Shown: positions 1 to 8,512 of the stretch, piece after piece
Layout of the letters: each line of letters opens with the position of its first letter
How positions within the stretch are numbered: position 1 is the first letter of the stretch
Assembly (NCBI RefSeq): GCF_965283645.1
Contig: NZ_CBDIPG010000001.1
Coordinates: 4,464,001 to 4,528,000, forward strand
Direction of reading: 5' to 3'
DNA length: 64,000 nucleotides
From: Kordia sp965283645
GTDB taxonomy: Bacteria > Bacteroidota > Bacteroidia > Flavobacteriales > Flavobacteriaceae
The notes under the pieces: generated by a model
Told to the model about the DNA's origin: nothing
Databases searched by the model: none
The model's input: only the letters and a program-made list of their open reading frames with translations
Translations under genes and position numbers: made by a program

Positions 1-282
1 CTTTGGATTGAAGAGAAGAATAAAATTTAAAACGCTAAATGTTGAATGTAAATGTAAAAGCTGTGAATGCAGTTCTCGATACTATTTTCTATCAAAAATC
101 ACTCAAACTGACATTTTGATATTGTAAGTATAACAAGTTACTTTTTTCGTTTCTGAAATTAAACTTATGACAGTTGCTTCAGCTTTCTTTATGTTTTGTG
201 TTGTTTTGGCGTCATATCTTGTGAAAAATCCGATTGATAACAACAATAAAAATGTATTTTTGAAAAATCTATTAAACCATTC
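1..282. other. left-edge region without a confident gene
   Basis: No convincing full gene is visible. On the + strand one frame is open from base 2 to the TAA at 125-127 (Cys- and Lys-rich, about 41 codons) and another ends at 28-30; either could be the tail of a gene lying outside the window, but neither can be identified. A 39-codon hydrophobic ORF at 167-286 is listed separately. Confidence 0.4.
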
Positions 283-286
283 TTGA
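167..286 (+). CDS. possible 39-aa hydrophobic peptide overlapping the ABC permease start
   Basis: ATG at 167 opens a 39-codon frame ending in TGA at 284-286. It begins MTVASAFFMFCVVLASYLVK, a plausible single membrane-spanning segment followed by an Asn/Lys-rich tail. The stop codon overlaps the TTG proposed as the start of the next gene, the geometry expected of translational coupling. No family is recognised and no clear ribosome signal is visible, so this may be a chance ORF in AT-rich DNA. It is listed because a coupled leader would explain why the downstream permease uses a TTG start. Confidence 0.2.
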   Translation: MTVASAFFMFCVVLASYLVKNPIDNNNKNVFLKNLLNHS

Positions 287-1530
287 ATTTGAATTACGAG
301 TTTTTTATTGCCAAACGTATTATTAAGGCAAAACAATATAAAAGTAGTGTATCGGCTACCATCATAAAAATTGCTATTGCGGCTATTGCAATTGGTATTG
401 TGATGATGATGGTTGCAATTGCAACAGGAATGGGATTGCAAAAAACGATTCAAGAAAAAGTTTCAGCATTTAATGGACACATTCAAATTTCTACTTTTGA
501 CAATAATGATTCGGAAGTTTCCTTATTTCCTGTAGATTCAAAACAAGAGTTTTATCCAAATTTCACGCAAGTTGAAGGTATAAAACACATTCAGGCAGTT
601 GCTACAAAAGCTGGAATTATTCGCACCGAAAAAACATTTGAAGGCGTATTAGCTAAAGGTGTTGGAAAAGATTATAATTGGAAACCTTTTGAAGATTTTT
701 TAAAAGAAGGACGTTTGCCAAATGTTTCCGAAAAGCGCGAAAATAGAGAAATATTAATTTCAAGATATTTGGCACGACGTTTAGAATTTAAACTTGGTGA
801 TACTTTCAAAACGTTATTCTTAAAAGAAAATACAAGCGAAATACCAAACGAACGTACATTTGAAATTGTTGGAATCTACGAATCTGGATTTCAAAAGTTT
901 GATGAAAATGTAATGTTGGTTGATATTCGCCATATTCAACGAATGAATAAATGGGAGAAAGATCAAATTGGAAATTTTGAAGTTTTTCTGGATGATTTTG
1001 AAACTATTCAACAAAAAGATGATGAAATTTATAGTGTTGTTCCATCAAATTTAAATACACAAAGCGTTATAAGTAAGTTTCCGTTTATTTTTGAATGGAT
1101 TTCATTATTTGATGTCAATATATTTTTAATCATCGGAATTATAATTATCGTTGGAGGAATTAATATGATTACAGCGTTATTAGTGTTGATTTTAGATAGA
1201 ACACCAATGATTGGGATTTTAAAATCATTAGGGAGCAACGATTGGAGTATTCGAAAAATATTTTTGTACAATGCAACGTATTTAATTGCAATCGGATTAC
1301 TATTCGGAAACGTTATTGGTATCGGACTTATTTGGGCGCAACGTGCTTTTGGGTTTTTAAAATTTCCAAATCCAGAACAGTATCACACAACCATCATTCC
1401 TACACATATTGAACTTTGGCATATTGTAGCACTCAACATAGGAACGCTCATTTTATGTGTATTAATGCTAATTATACCTTCGTACATCATCACAAAAATT
1501 ACACCTGTAAAAGCGATTAAGTTTCAATAA
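283..1530 (+). CDS. ABC transporter permease, LolC/LolE (FtsX-like) family
   Basis: This 415-aa inner-membrane protein has the layout of the LolC/LolE/MacB permeases: an N-terminal transmembrane helix (about residues 25-50, rich in Ile/Ala/Met), a soluble periplasmic domain (about 60-270) and three C-terminal helices (about 275-305, 325-360, 370-405). The C-terminal block holds the FtsX-like signature, including GILKSLGSNDWSIRKIFLY and an ending in PVKAIKFQ. Family members work with a LolD-type ATPase to release lipoproteins from the inner membrane or to act in related mechanotransmission; no ATPase gene is adjacent. The start is TTG at 283, since the in-frame stop TAA at 247 leaves no ATG and the N-terminus (NLNYEFFIAKRII) matches the family. 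The exact substrate cannot be assigned. Confidence 0.85.
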   Translation: MNLNYEFFIAKRIIKAKQYKSSVSATIIKIAIAAIAIGIVMMMVAIATGMGLQKTIQEKVSAFNGHIQISTFDNNDSEVSLFPVDSKQEFYPNFTQVEGIKHIQAVATKAGIIRTEKTFEGVLAKGVGKDYNWKPFEDFLKEGRLPNVSEKRENREILISRYLARRLEFKLGDTFKTLFLKENTSEIPNERTFEIVGIYESGFQKFDENVMLVDIRHIQRMNKWEKDQIGNFEVFLDDFETIQQKDDEIYSVVPSNLNTQSVISKFPFIFEWISLFDVNIFLIIGIIIIVGGINMITALLVLILDRTPMIGILKSLGSNDWSIRKIFLYNATYLIAIGLLFGNVIGIGLIWAQRAFGFLKFPNPEQYHTTIIPTHIELWHIVALNIGTLILCVLMLIIPSYIITKITPVKAIKFQ

Positions 1531-1605
1531 ATAATCAATTACTACATTTAAATTACAGTTCTACAAGACTTTTCAATTCGGTAACATAAATTTAAAGAGA
1601 GTTTG

Positions 1606-1613
1606 TATCTTTG
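1606..1613 (+). promoter_or_regulatory. Bacteroidota -7 promoter box (TATCTTTG)
   Basis: TATCTTTG is an exact match to the TAnnTTTG -7 consensus of Bacteroidota housekeeping promoters. It lies about 19 nt before the ATG of the cystathionine beta-synthase-like gene, implying a very short 5' leader. No convincing -33 TTG box is seen at the usual distance. The box overlaps the upstream in-frame TTG at 1611, which argues that translation starts at 1632 instead. Confidence 0.55.
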
Positions 1614-1631
1614 CGGCATCAAAATACAAGA

Positions 1632-2993
1632 ATGGAATACGCAGAAAATATATTAGGTACTATTGGAAATACGCCAATGGTGAAAATGAATGCTTTAGTG
1701 AAAGATGTTGATGCTTTGGTATTGGCAAAATACGAAACATTTAACCCAGGAAACTCTGTAAAAGATAGAATGGCGTTAAAGATGATTGAAGATGCAGAAG
1801 CAGACGGACGTTTGAAGCCAGGCGGAACTATTATTGAAGGAACTTCTGGAAATACCGGAATGGGATTAGCATTAGCGGCTGTTGTAAAAGGATACAAATT
1901 AATTTGTGTAATGGCTGATAAGCAATCAAAAGAAAAGATTGATATTTTACGTGCCGTTGGCGCTGAAGTGGTGGTTTGTCCGACAGCTGTTGAGCCAGAC
2001 GATCCACGTTCATATTATTCAGTTTCAAAGCGTTTAGGAGAAGAAACTCCGAATTCTTGGTATGTAAACCAATATGATAATCCAAGTAACGCCAAAGCGC
2101 ATTATGAAAGTACTGGTCCAGAAATTTGGAAACAAACAGACGGGAAAATAACACATTTTATTGTTGGAGTTGGAACAGGAGGAACTATTTCTGGTGTTGG
2201 AAAATACTTAAAAGAACAAAATCCGGATATAAAAATTTGGGGAGTTGATACGTATGGTTCTGTGTTTAAGAAATATCATGAAACTGGAATTTTTGATGAA
2301 AATGAAATCTATTCATACATCACAGAAGGTATTGGGGAAGATATTTTACCAAAAAATGTAAATTTTGATATTATTGATGGATTTACGAAAGTAACCGATA
2401 AAGATGCGGCAGTATACACGCAACGTTTGGCGAAAGAAGAAGGAATGTTTTTAGGAAACTCTGCAGGTTCGGCTATTAAAGGATTATTGCAGTTAAAAGA
2501 GCATTTTACAAAAGATGATGTTGTGGTTGTGTTATTTCATGATCATGGAAGTAGATATGTTGGAAAAATGTTTAATGATGATTGGATGCGTGAGCGTGGT
2601 TTCTTAGAAGAAGAAGTTTCTACGGCGGCGGATTTAATTAAAGATCATCATAGCAAACCATTGGTAACGGTGAAAACAGGAGAATTGGTTTCACATGCAA
2701 TCGAGCGTATGCGAAAATTCAAAATATCTCAAATTCCTGTAGTTGATACTGAAGGTTTTGTAGGTTCGGTTGATGAAACTGCATTGTTTGCAAAATATAT
2801 GGAAAACAAAGATATTAGTGATGTATACATTTCAGATATTATGGAAAAACCATTTCCTGTAGTACATAAAAATGCTTCTATTGATGATATTTCTAAACTT
2901 ATCACAAAAGATAATCAGGCGGTTTTGGTTGATTTAGGAAATGACAAATATCATATCATTACGAAATACGATATTATTAAAGGAATCAATTAA
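1632..2993 (+). CDS. cystathionine beta-synthase-like PLP enzyme with tandem CBS domains
   Basis: This 453-aa enzyme has a fold-type II PLP domain (about residues 5-325) followed by two CBS motifs (about 335-450). The PLP lysine is in NPGNSVKDR (Lys44), the phosphate-binding loop is GTSGNTG (about 69-75) and a second glycine loop is GVGTGGTISG. Family members condense serine (or O-acetylserine) with homocysteine or sulfide, giving cystathionine or cysteine; the CBS pair is usually a nucleotide or SAM-sensing regulatory module. I chose ATG 1632 because the earlier TTG at 1611 sits inside the -7 promoter box. The gene appears monocistronic, with its own promoter and a strong hairpin terminator 23 bases after the stop. 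Cystathionine versus cysteine synthase activity cannot be separated from sequence alone. Confidence 0.88.
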   Translation: MEYAENILGTIGNTPMVKMNALVKDVDALVLAKYETFNPGNSVKDRMALKMIEDAEADGRLKPGGTIIEGTSGNTGMGLALAAVVKGYKLICVMADKQSKEKIDILRAVGAEVVVCPTAVEPDDPRSYYSVSKRLGEETPNSWYVNQYDNPSNAKAHYESTGPEIWKQTDGKITHFIVGVGTGGTISGVGKYLKEQNPDIKIWGVDTYGSVFKKYHETGIFDENEIYSYITEGIGEDILPKNVNFDIIDGFTKVTDKDAAVYTQRLAKEEGMFLGNSAGSAIKGLLQLKEHFTKDDVVVVLFHDHGSRYVGKMFNDDWMRERGFLEEEVSTAADLIKDHHSKPLVTVKTGELVSHAIERMRKFKISQIPVVDTEGFVGSVDETALFAKYMENKDISDVYISDIMEKPFPVVHKNASIDDISKLITKDNQAVLVDLGNDKYHIITKYDIIKGIN

Positions 2994-3016
2994 TTAATTC
3001 CTTAAACATACAATAC

Positions 3017-3050
3017 AAAAAAAGTCGAATAGCAATATTCGACTTTTTTT
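3017..3050. terminator. bidirectional rho-independent terminator
   Basis: Stem GTCGAATA (3024-3031) pairs with TATTCGAC (3036-3043) around a GCAA tetraloop. It is flanked by seven A on the left and seven T on the right, so it can serve the CBS-like gene on + and the small membrane protein gene on -. Confidence 0.9.
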
Positions 3051-3064
3051 GTGGATTGTATTTT

Positions 3065-3388
3065 TTATAAGAGTGGATCTTTATGTTTAAACTCAGAAAC
3101 TAACTTCTTGTAGCGTTTTTCTAAGTTTCTGTTGTCAATTAATATAATGATTAAAACAGAGAAAAAGATAAATATAGAATAGCTTAAAATTGAATTTATG
3201 CTACTTTTTAAAGTCCCTGAACCACCATTTTCTGGATTTATAATAAAAGAACTCGATTGCTCTCCTTGATTAGGAGCTACATTTGAGGTAATATTATCCT
3301 GTAGCTGATCATTCGTTTTATTTGAAACATTAGCGTGTAGGTTAAAGGCAAAAATGAAAAATAATAATATGGTAATTTGTATTTTCAC
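3065..3388 (-). CDS. small membrane protein with signal peptide, unknown function
   Basis: This 107-aa protein is not recognised. Starting at GTG 3388 it reads MKIQITILLFFIFAFNLHAN, a typical signal peptide or N-terminal anchor. A low-complexity Asn/Gln/Ser-rich segment follows (about 21-60), then a second hydrophobic helix (about 70-93, SILSYSIFIFFSVLIIILI) and a short basic, probably cytoplasmic tail ending KHKDPLL. The frame stays open to another GTG at 3415, but that codon overlaps a TATTTTTG promoter box, so the inner GTG is preferred. The signal-plus-C-terminal-anchor layout resembles small periplasm-facing envelope proteins. It is transcribed convergently with the CBS-like gene. Confidence 0.6.
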   Translation of the reverse strand: MKIQITILLFFIFAFNLHANVSNKTNDQLQDNITSNVAPNQGEQSSSFIINPENGGSGTLKSSINSILSYSIFIFFSVLIIILIDNRNLEKRYKKLVSEFKHKDPLL

Positions 3389-3414
3389 AGCATAAAAATA
3401 TAAAAAAAAACTCA

Positions 3415-3422
3415 CAAAAATA
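3415..3422 (-). promoter_or_regulatory. -7 promoter box (TATTTTTG) of the small membrane protein gene
   Basis: On the minus strand TATTTTTG matches TAnnTTTG exactly and lies 26 bases before the proposed GTG start at 3388. Confidence 0.45.
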
Positions 3423-3982
3423 ATTTTAACTATTGATTTTTAGGTTTTTATGAATTAAAAGCACAAATAAAACTAACAAGTGTTTGTTATTTTTACAACA
3501 CATAAATGTGATAGCTGTGTCTTTTTTGTCAATTCATTTCTTTCCTTAAGAAAAATAAAAAATAAAATAGATTTGAAATTCGAATTTCACGAAATCCTTT
3601 TATTTACAACAGTTTACCAGGTGGTTTTTAATTTTTTAAAAATTGGTTAAATTCATTTTAAACACTAAAAAAGAGCTATATATACCTAAGAGAATTCACG
3701 ATGTAGTTTACTTGATTTGGGGGTAATCAGTGTAGAAAAAACATGAATGTCATCGTCAGAATTAGATTCAAAAAATCTTATAATTCTTTCAAAGTGAACA
3801 CAAAAATAACAACTTTTTTCCTAAAATATTGCATTTTTCCAATAGATTAACTGCAAAGAAAGGAAGATGAACTGCAATTTTGTGATTTTTTTGTACGAAT
3901 ATCTGAAAAGATTACTAAGCGTATAAAAAATCTCTCAATATTTTTTATACAAAGAGATTATAAATTATTTGCAAGTACAAGC
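3423..3982. other. 560-bp AT-rich intergenic region
   Basis: No gene can be supported here. It contains an 11-bp AT-only inverted repeat, GTATAAAAAAT (3921-3931) against ATTTTTTATAC (3940-3950), just downstream of the precursor peptide gene ending at 3983. That repeat may be a weak terminator for it. A minus-strand frame is open for 45 codons (3686-3820) but lacks a start codon. Confidence 0.6.
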
Positions 3983-4168
3983 TTATTCTGCAGTTTCCAT
4001 TTTTGTTGGGCAAATTTCAACGGAATGACATGTATAATTACAAGTGCAGACACCTAACGGAAACGTTTCTCGTAGTGAGCTAAGTGCGCCACCTGTGACA
4101 ACCAAGCTATCTAATTTACTAATTGATTTTTTGTTTAATGTTAAACTTTGTGATGATCTTTTTTTCAT
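3983..4168 (-). CDS. RiPP precursor peptide, Bacteroidota class I lanthipeptide-like leader
   Basis: This 61-aa peptide opens MKKRSSQSLTLNKKSISKL, the basic Leu/Asn/Lys/Ser leader shared by the other short peptides in this window and typical of Bacteroidota peptides annotated as class I lanthipeptide precursors. The leader runs to a Gly-Gly (VVTGG, about residues 23-27), a likely processing site. The predicted core holds four Cys (GVCTCNYTCHSVEIC) with several Ser/Thr, as needed for thioether rings, and ends in an acidic METAE. No dehydratase (LanB), cyclase (LanC) or peptidase/transporter gene lies in the window, so modification would have to occur in trans. The family call rests on the leader; whether the core is truly lanthionine-bridged is unproven. 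Confidence 0.7.
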   Translation of the reverse strand: MKKRSSQSLTLNKKSISKLDSLVVTGGALSSLRETFPLGVCTCNYTCHSVEICPTKMETAE

Positions 4169-4205
4169 GATTTATAGTTTTAATTTTTATTAAGATATAA
4201 ATAAT

Positions 4206-4217
4206 AATTGTACAATT
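4206..4217. repeat. 12-bp perfect palindrome upstream of the precursor peptide gene
   Basis: AATTGTACAATT is a perfect palindrome centred about 43 bases upstream of the start at 4168. It could be an operator or -35-region site, but in AT-rich DNA chance is a fair explanation. Confidence 0.3.
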
Positions 4218-4231
4218 AGGAAACATTTGAG

Positions 4232-4259
4232 AATAAAAAAAAGCGAGCCGAAGCTCGCT
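4232..4259 (-). terminator. UUCG-loop terminator of the 4288-4479 precursor gene
   Basis: On the minus strand stem AGCGAGC closes over a TTCG loop with GCTCGCT (plus-strand arms 4242-4248 and 4253-4259) and is followed by a T tract (4234-4241). It separates the two neighbouring precursor genes, so they are probably not simply one operon. The hairpin resembles the one after the precursor gene at 35565. Confidence 0.85.
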
Positions 4260-4287
4260 GCCTAAGTAATCTTCAATTCACATTAAT

Positions 4288-4479
4288 TTATTGCGCACCG
4301 CATCTATAAAGACCGGAAGTTCCCCAACAATACGTTTCTATTGTTAGTGGTTCTGGTGCTGGTGCTTGGCAATTGCAGTACGTTTGTGTATTTGGAGCGG
4401 CTCCAGTTACAACGGCTGCTTTCAAACTAGAAATTGATTTTTTGTTAAGCGTTAAACTTTTTAAATTCTGTTTTTTCAT
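4288..4479 (-). CDS. RiPP precursor peptide, Bacteroidota class I lanthipeptide-like leader
   Basis: This 63-aa peptide has the leader MKKQNLKSLTLNKKSISSL, nearly the same as its neighbours. A Gly-containing boundary (VVTGA) follows, then a core with four Cys: YCNCQAPAPEPLTIETYCWG and a C-terminal YRCGAQ. The core is Pro/Ala-rich in the middle and shares YCWGT with the precursor at 18989. Family knowledge says such leaders direct dehydration and cyclisation by LanB/LanC-type enzymes; none is in the window. It is followed at once by a UUCG-loop terminator. The upstream region (4480-4640) does not contain the 29-bp element found before two other precursors, suggesting different regulation. Confidence 0.7.
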   Translation of the reverse strand: MKKQNLKSLTLNKKSISSLKAAVVTGAAPNTQTYCNCQAPAPEPLTIETYCWGTSGLYRCGAQ

Positions 4480-4645
4480 AATAAAAAATTAAGTTAATAA
4501 TAGGAAAGTTCACAGCTTTAGAATTTGTTACCCAAATCGTAAATAGAATATATTAAATTTTATCATTTTGATAGTGAGAATAGCATGAATACACGTTTAC
4601 GCTTGAAATATATTTTTAAGATTTTGCTACAGATGAATTCAAAAA

Positions 4646-6787
4646 TTAATTAACTTTTAGCAGTTCAAAAGCTTTCTCAACTTCTTTTACAGGAAGTTTG
4701 CACGTTCCGTCTACACAAACATAAATGTAGGTTTCATCTTCAACAAAACGATTTTCCATGAGTGGAATTGTACTTTTAGATAATGCACCTGCAATCAGAA
4801 TATTAGGTAGATAATGATTGTTTAATTGCTGTGCTTTTTCCAGTCCGTTTTTGCCTGCAATCGCGACTTCAAAATATGGATTTGCATAGTTTGACATCAA
4901 TTGCAACCAGTTTGAATACGAAGAAGGCGAATTGCCAATAGTTGGCATCATATTCGTTAGCATTTGAGTTGCTTGTTGCGTATAGTTTTTGTTGCTGTAA
5001 TAATGACTCAATTTGAATAAATTATTTGCCATAATTGAATTAGAAGCAGGAATTACATTGTCGTTTACTTCGGTCTTTCGGGCAATTAAATCAACATCTT
5101 TGTTAGATGTAAAGAAAAACATTTGCGTGGTTTCATCTTTAAAATGTGCAATACTATAATCTGTCAATTCTTTTGCTTTTTGTAACCAAGTTTCGTCAAA
5201 TGTCACTTGATATAAGGCAATAAAACTTTCAATTACAGCCGCATAATCTTCTAAATAACCATTAATGCTACTTTTTCCATCTTTATAAGTATGATTTAAT
5301 CCGCCATCAGATCTAAGTTGATTTTGGAGGATAAAATTTGCATTCTTTTTTGCCGCTTCTAAATATTCAGTTTTTCCAAGAACACGATACGCATCTACAT
5401 ATCCTTGTAGCATCAATGCATTCCAAGAAGTTAAAACTTTATCATCCAATCGTGGAGGTGTTCTTTTTTCTCGTTCTTCAAATAGTAATTTTTTCCAACG
5501 TTGTATGTTCGCGTTAAGCGTATCAATTTCAAGATTATTTTTTACCGCAAAATCCGCTTTTGCATCTTTTCGAATTAAAATATAAAATCCATCTTCCCAT
5601 TTTCCATATGAATTGACATTGTAATATTCTTTAAAAAGCTTAAAATCATCACCAATAATTGCTTCCAATTCAGCTTTCGTCCAACGATAAAAAGCACCTT
5701 CTTCCAATTCGTTCGTTTCGGTCACGCTGTCTGCATCTAGCGAAGAGTAAAAAGCTCCGTTGGCAGTTGTTAATTCACGTTTTATGAACGTAAGCGTTTC
5801 TTCAACTACTTCTTTGTATACTTCATTTTTTGTTGCCAAATACGCCTCAGAATATAAACTCACCAATTGCGCATTGTCATACAGCATTTTTTCAAAATGT
5901 GGAACATGCCATTTCTTATCTGTCGAATATCTTGAAAAACCACCACCAATTTGATCGTATATACCACCATACGCCATCATTTTAAGTGTTGTATTTACAT
6001 ATGCTAGAACTTTTTTATCATTATTTTGAATTCCATATCGTAATTGAAATTTCAAGTTGGTAGGCATTGGAAACTTTAGTTGTGTTTTTTGTCCACCTTT
6101 ATCAAAATCTAAATAGGAATTCCAAGTTTTTACATACGAATCAATCGTTTCAACTGTAAATGGTGTAGCTTCTTTATTAAGTGTAATTAACTCAGATTTT
6201 TGAATACCTTCCGTTAGTTTTTCAGCAAACTCCAATACTTTTTCAGGATTTTTCTCATATAAGGATGAAATATCGTTGAGTACTTTCATCCATTGTTTTT
6301 TGGTAAAATAAGTGCCGCCAAAAATTGGGCGTCCATCTGGCAAAGTAATACAATTTAATGGCCAGCCACCACTTCCTGTCATCAATTGCACTGCATTCAT
6401 ATATATTTGATCAATATCGGGTCGTTCTTCCTTATCAATTTTAATACTGATAAATTTATCATTCATCAACTTGGCAACTGAATCATTTTTAAAACTTTCA
6501 TCTTCCATTACATGACACCAATGACAGGCAGAATACCCGACAGAAATAATAATTAATTTATTTTCTTCTTTAGCTTGGGCAAGCGTTTTTGGATTCCACG
6601 ATTTCCAATTAACAGGATTGTGTGCATGTTGTAATAAATACGGACTTGTTTCATTAATCAATTCATTCGTATATTGATGTTCGCTTGTACGATTCGTATC
6701 AGTTTTGGAAACACAAGCAAAAACACACATACCTAAAACGGCAATTAAATAGTATCTAAATTTTATTAAATGTTGAAATGGAGTCAT
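4646..6787 (-). CDS. thioredoxin-like DUF255 / YyaL-type lipoprotein
   Basis: This 713-aa protein belongs to the DUF255 family (YyaL, human SPATA20). After a lipoprotein signal (MCVFACVSK; lipid Cys about 25), a thioredoxin-fold domain covers about residues 40-190 and carries the family's CxxC in SACHWCHVMEDESF (Cys88, Cys91). A long (alpha/alpha)6-barrel-like region resembling N-acylglucosamine 2-epimerase/cellobiose epimerases follows (about 200-600), with HVPHFEKMLYDNAQL and GAFYSSLDADSVTE. The biochemical role is not established for the family; a redox or sugar-processing role is usually suggested. The lipobox is notable because many homologues are cytoplasmic. It is divergently transcribed from the sugar transporter at 7002, with a 214-bp shared upstream region. 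Confidence 0.85.
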   Translation of the reverse strand: MTPFQHLIKFRYYLIAVLGMCVFACVSKTDTNRTSEHQYTNELINETSPYLLQHAHNPVNWKSWNPKTLAQAKEENKLIIISVGYSACHWCHVMEDESFKNDSVAKLMNDKFISIKIDKEERPDIDQIYMNAVQLMTGSGGWPLNCITLPDGRPIFGGTYFTKKQWMKVLNDISSLYEKNPEKVLEFAEKLTEGIQKSELITLNKEATPFTVETIDSYVKTWNSYLDFDKGGQKTQLKFPMPTNLKFQLRYGIQNNDKKVLAYVNTTLKMMAYGGIYDQIGGGFSRYSTDKKWHVPHFEKMLYDNAQLVSLYSEAYLATKNEVYKEVVEETLTFIKRELTTANGAFYSSLDADSVTETNELEEGAFYRWTKAELEAIIGDDFKLFKEYYNVNSYGKWEDGFYILIRKDAKADFAVKNNLEIDTLNANIQRWKKLLFEEREKRTPPRLDDKVLTSWNALMLQGYVDAYRVLGKTEYLEAAKKNANFILQNQLRSDGGLNHTYKDGKSSINGYLEDYAAVIESFIALYQVTFDETWLQKAKELTDYSIAHFKDETTQMFFFTSNKDVDLIARKTEVNDNVIPASNSIMANNLFKLSHYYSNKNYTQQATQMLTNMMPTIGNSPSSYSNWLQLMSNYANPYFEVAIAGKNGLEKAQQLNNHYLPNILIAGALSKSTIPLMENRFVEDETYIYVCVDGTCKLPVKEVEKAFELLKVN

Positions 6788-7001
6788 TTTGTAAAGTAGC
6801 TATCGTTTGATGAAATATAGTATTAAAATTTGAATTTCTTTTGAAGAAGCTTGAATTAAATATGTTGTAGCCATTATTTTTTCCAATAGAAATGCGGATG
6901 CATCATTTGTTTTATAATTTGCTCGATTTATCACATTTCTATTTTATTATCGCGCTACTTTTAGTAAAAATTAATACACTAGCAACCATAAATTAATAAC
7001 T

Positions 7002-8384
7002 ATGTCTAAAAAAACTTTTTTACTACTCATAACTGCCGTCTCAGCGTTGGGCGGATTGTTATTTGGTTATGATACAGGAGTCATCAACGGAGCACAATTT
7101 TACTTAAGTAAATTTTTTGTGTTAGACGATGTCATGAAAGGTTGGGTAGTTGGTAGTGCATTATTAGGTTGTTTTGTTGGAGCCATTGTTGCCGGACCGT
7201 TAAGTGTTAAGTTCGGAAGAAAGCAATCGTTGATTATTTCGGCTATTCTTTTTTCATTCTCAGCATATGGTTCAGGATTGCCAGAATTATTCCCGCAAAC
7301 AGTTTCTGCATTGGTGTTTTTTAGAATTATTGGCGGTTTGGGTATTGGTATCGCTTCTATGAACGCGCCCATGTACATTGCCGAAATTACGCCAAGTGAT
7401 ATTCGTGGAAAAATGGTAACCTATTATCAATTAGCCATAGTAATTGGATTCTTCGTGGTGTTTTTAGCCACCTATTTCATTGGAAACAGTTTGTCAGAAA
7501 CACAAAACATTGAACTTGGTTGGAGACGCATGTTTTGGTCAGAATTGATTCCGAGTGTCTTATTTTTAACACTTTTGTTTTTTGTACCACAAAGCCCACG
7601 TTGGTTGGCATTGAAAGGAAGAGATGAAGAAGCATTAGCGGTGTTACACAAAATTCATGAAGAAGAAGTTGCCACAAAAGAATTAGAAGACATTAAAGAG
7701 TCACTCTCAAAAAGTACGGATAAAGTAAAAGTAAATTACTTTTCAAAAGTAATTTTAGGAATCATCATTATCGGAACTGTATTGTCTGTTTTACAACAAT
7801 TTACAGGAATTAACGCCGTATTGTATTACGGTGCAGATATTTTTGAAAAAGCATTGGGTTTTGGAAAAGAAGATGTATTGGCGCAACAAATATTATTGGC
7901 ATTTGTCAACTTAATATTCACATTTGTAGCGATGTTTACAGTAGATAAATTTGGTAGAAAACCACTTATTTACATAGGTTCAGCAGGAATGATTCTCGGA
8001 TTTTTATTACTAGGCGTTAGCTTGCAACAACAATCAGTTGGAATCATATCATTACTAGGAGTTTTAATATTCATAGGCTCGTTTGCCTTATCAATGGGAC
8101 CTGTAGTTTGGGTAATATTATCAGAAATGTTTCCAAACAAAATTAGAAGTGTAGCTATGTCTGTTGCTGTTGCGGCACAATGGGCGGCAAACTATGTGGT
8201 TTCACAATCGTTTCCTGTAGTGATGGGAAGTGATGTAAATAATGGTCCAACGTGGAATGGTTCGTTACCTTATTTCATATTTATAGCGTTCATCCTTGTT
8301 ATTGTGTTTGTTACGTACAAATACATTCCTGAAACGAAAGGAAAAACACTTGAAGAAATAGAAGGTTTTTGGGAAGAAGACTGA
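7002..8384 (+). CDS. sugar porter family MFS transporter
   Basis: This 460-aa protein has twelve predicted membrane helices and the hallmarks of the sugar porter family (XylE/GalP/GLUT): LFGYDTGVINGAQ in helix 1, GRK loops after helices 2 and 8 (KFGRKQS and DKFGRKPL), PQSPRWL before the central loop, QQFTGINAVLYY in helix 7 and the C-terminal PETKGKTLEEIE. These proteins carry monosaccharides or polyols into the cytoplasm, usually with protons. It is the first gene of a tightly packed + strand set (GH3, second MFS, fructokinase, mannitol dehydrogenase), so hexose, fructose or mannitol are the likely substrates. The specificity cannot be read with confidence. Confidence 0.9.
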   Translation: MSKKTFLLLITAVSALGGLLFGYDTGVINGAQFYLSKFFVLDDVMKGWVVGSALLGCFVGAIVAGPLSVKFGRKQSLIISAILFSFSAYGSGLPELFPQTVSALVFFRIIGGLGIGIASMNAPMYIAEITPSDIRGKMVTYYQLAIVIGFFVVFLATYFIGNSLSETQNIELGWRRMFWSELIPSVLFLTLLFFVPQSPRWLALKGRDEEALAVLHKIHEEEVATKELEDIKESLSKSTDKVKVNYFSKVILGIIIIGTVLSVLQQFTGINAVLYYGADIFEKALGFGKEDVLAQQILLAFVNLIFTFVAMFTVDKFGRKPLIYIGSAGMILGFLLLGVSLQQQSVGIISLLGVLIFIGSFALSMGPVVWVILSEMFPNKIRSVAMSVAVAAQWAANYVVSQSFPVVMGSDVNNGPTWNGSLPYFIFIAFILVIVFVTYKYIPETKGKTLEEIEGFWEED

Positions 8385-8512
8385 TAAGATAACTGCGTTC
8401 TAAATAAAAAACACAATTAAACTTTACCCAAAAATCAAAGTTTGCTATACAGCAATTAATAGGTTTTTGTGATGCTCAAAATATAAAACCAACTATTCAA
8501 GAATACGAAACT

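Noticed and set aside
2..127. Cys-rich + strand frame at the left edge
   Set aside because: Could be the end of an upstream gene but too short and unrecognised to call.
103..453. Minus-strand ORF with His/Asn-rich start
   Set aside because: It overlaps the start of the ABC permease on the other strand and has a composition typical of antisense frames.
3686..3820. 45-codon open minus-strand frame containing FFESNSDDDIHVFSTLI
   Set aside because: It lacks a start codon and I recognise no family. It may be a relic but cannot be told from chance.
8396..8512. Open frame continuing upstream of the cytoplasmic GH3 (IQQLIGFCDAQNIKPT)
   Set aside because: No start codon occurs in it and GH3 homologues begin near the chosen ATG. 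A non-coding leader is more likely.
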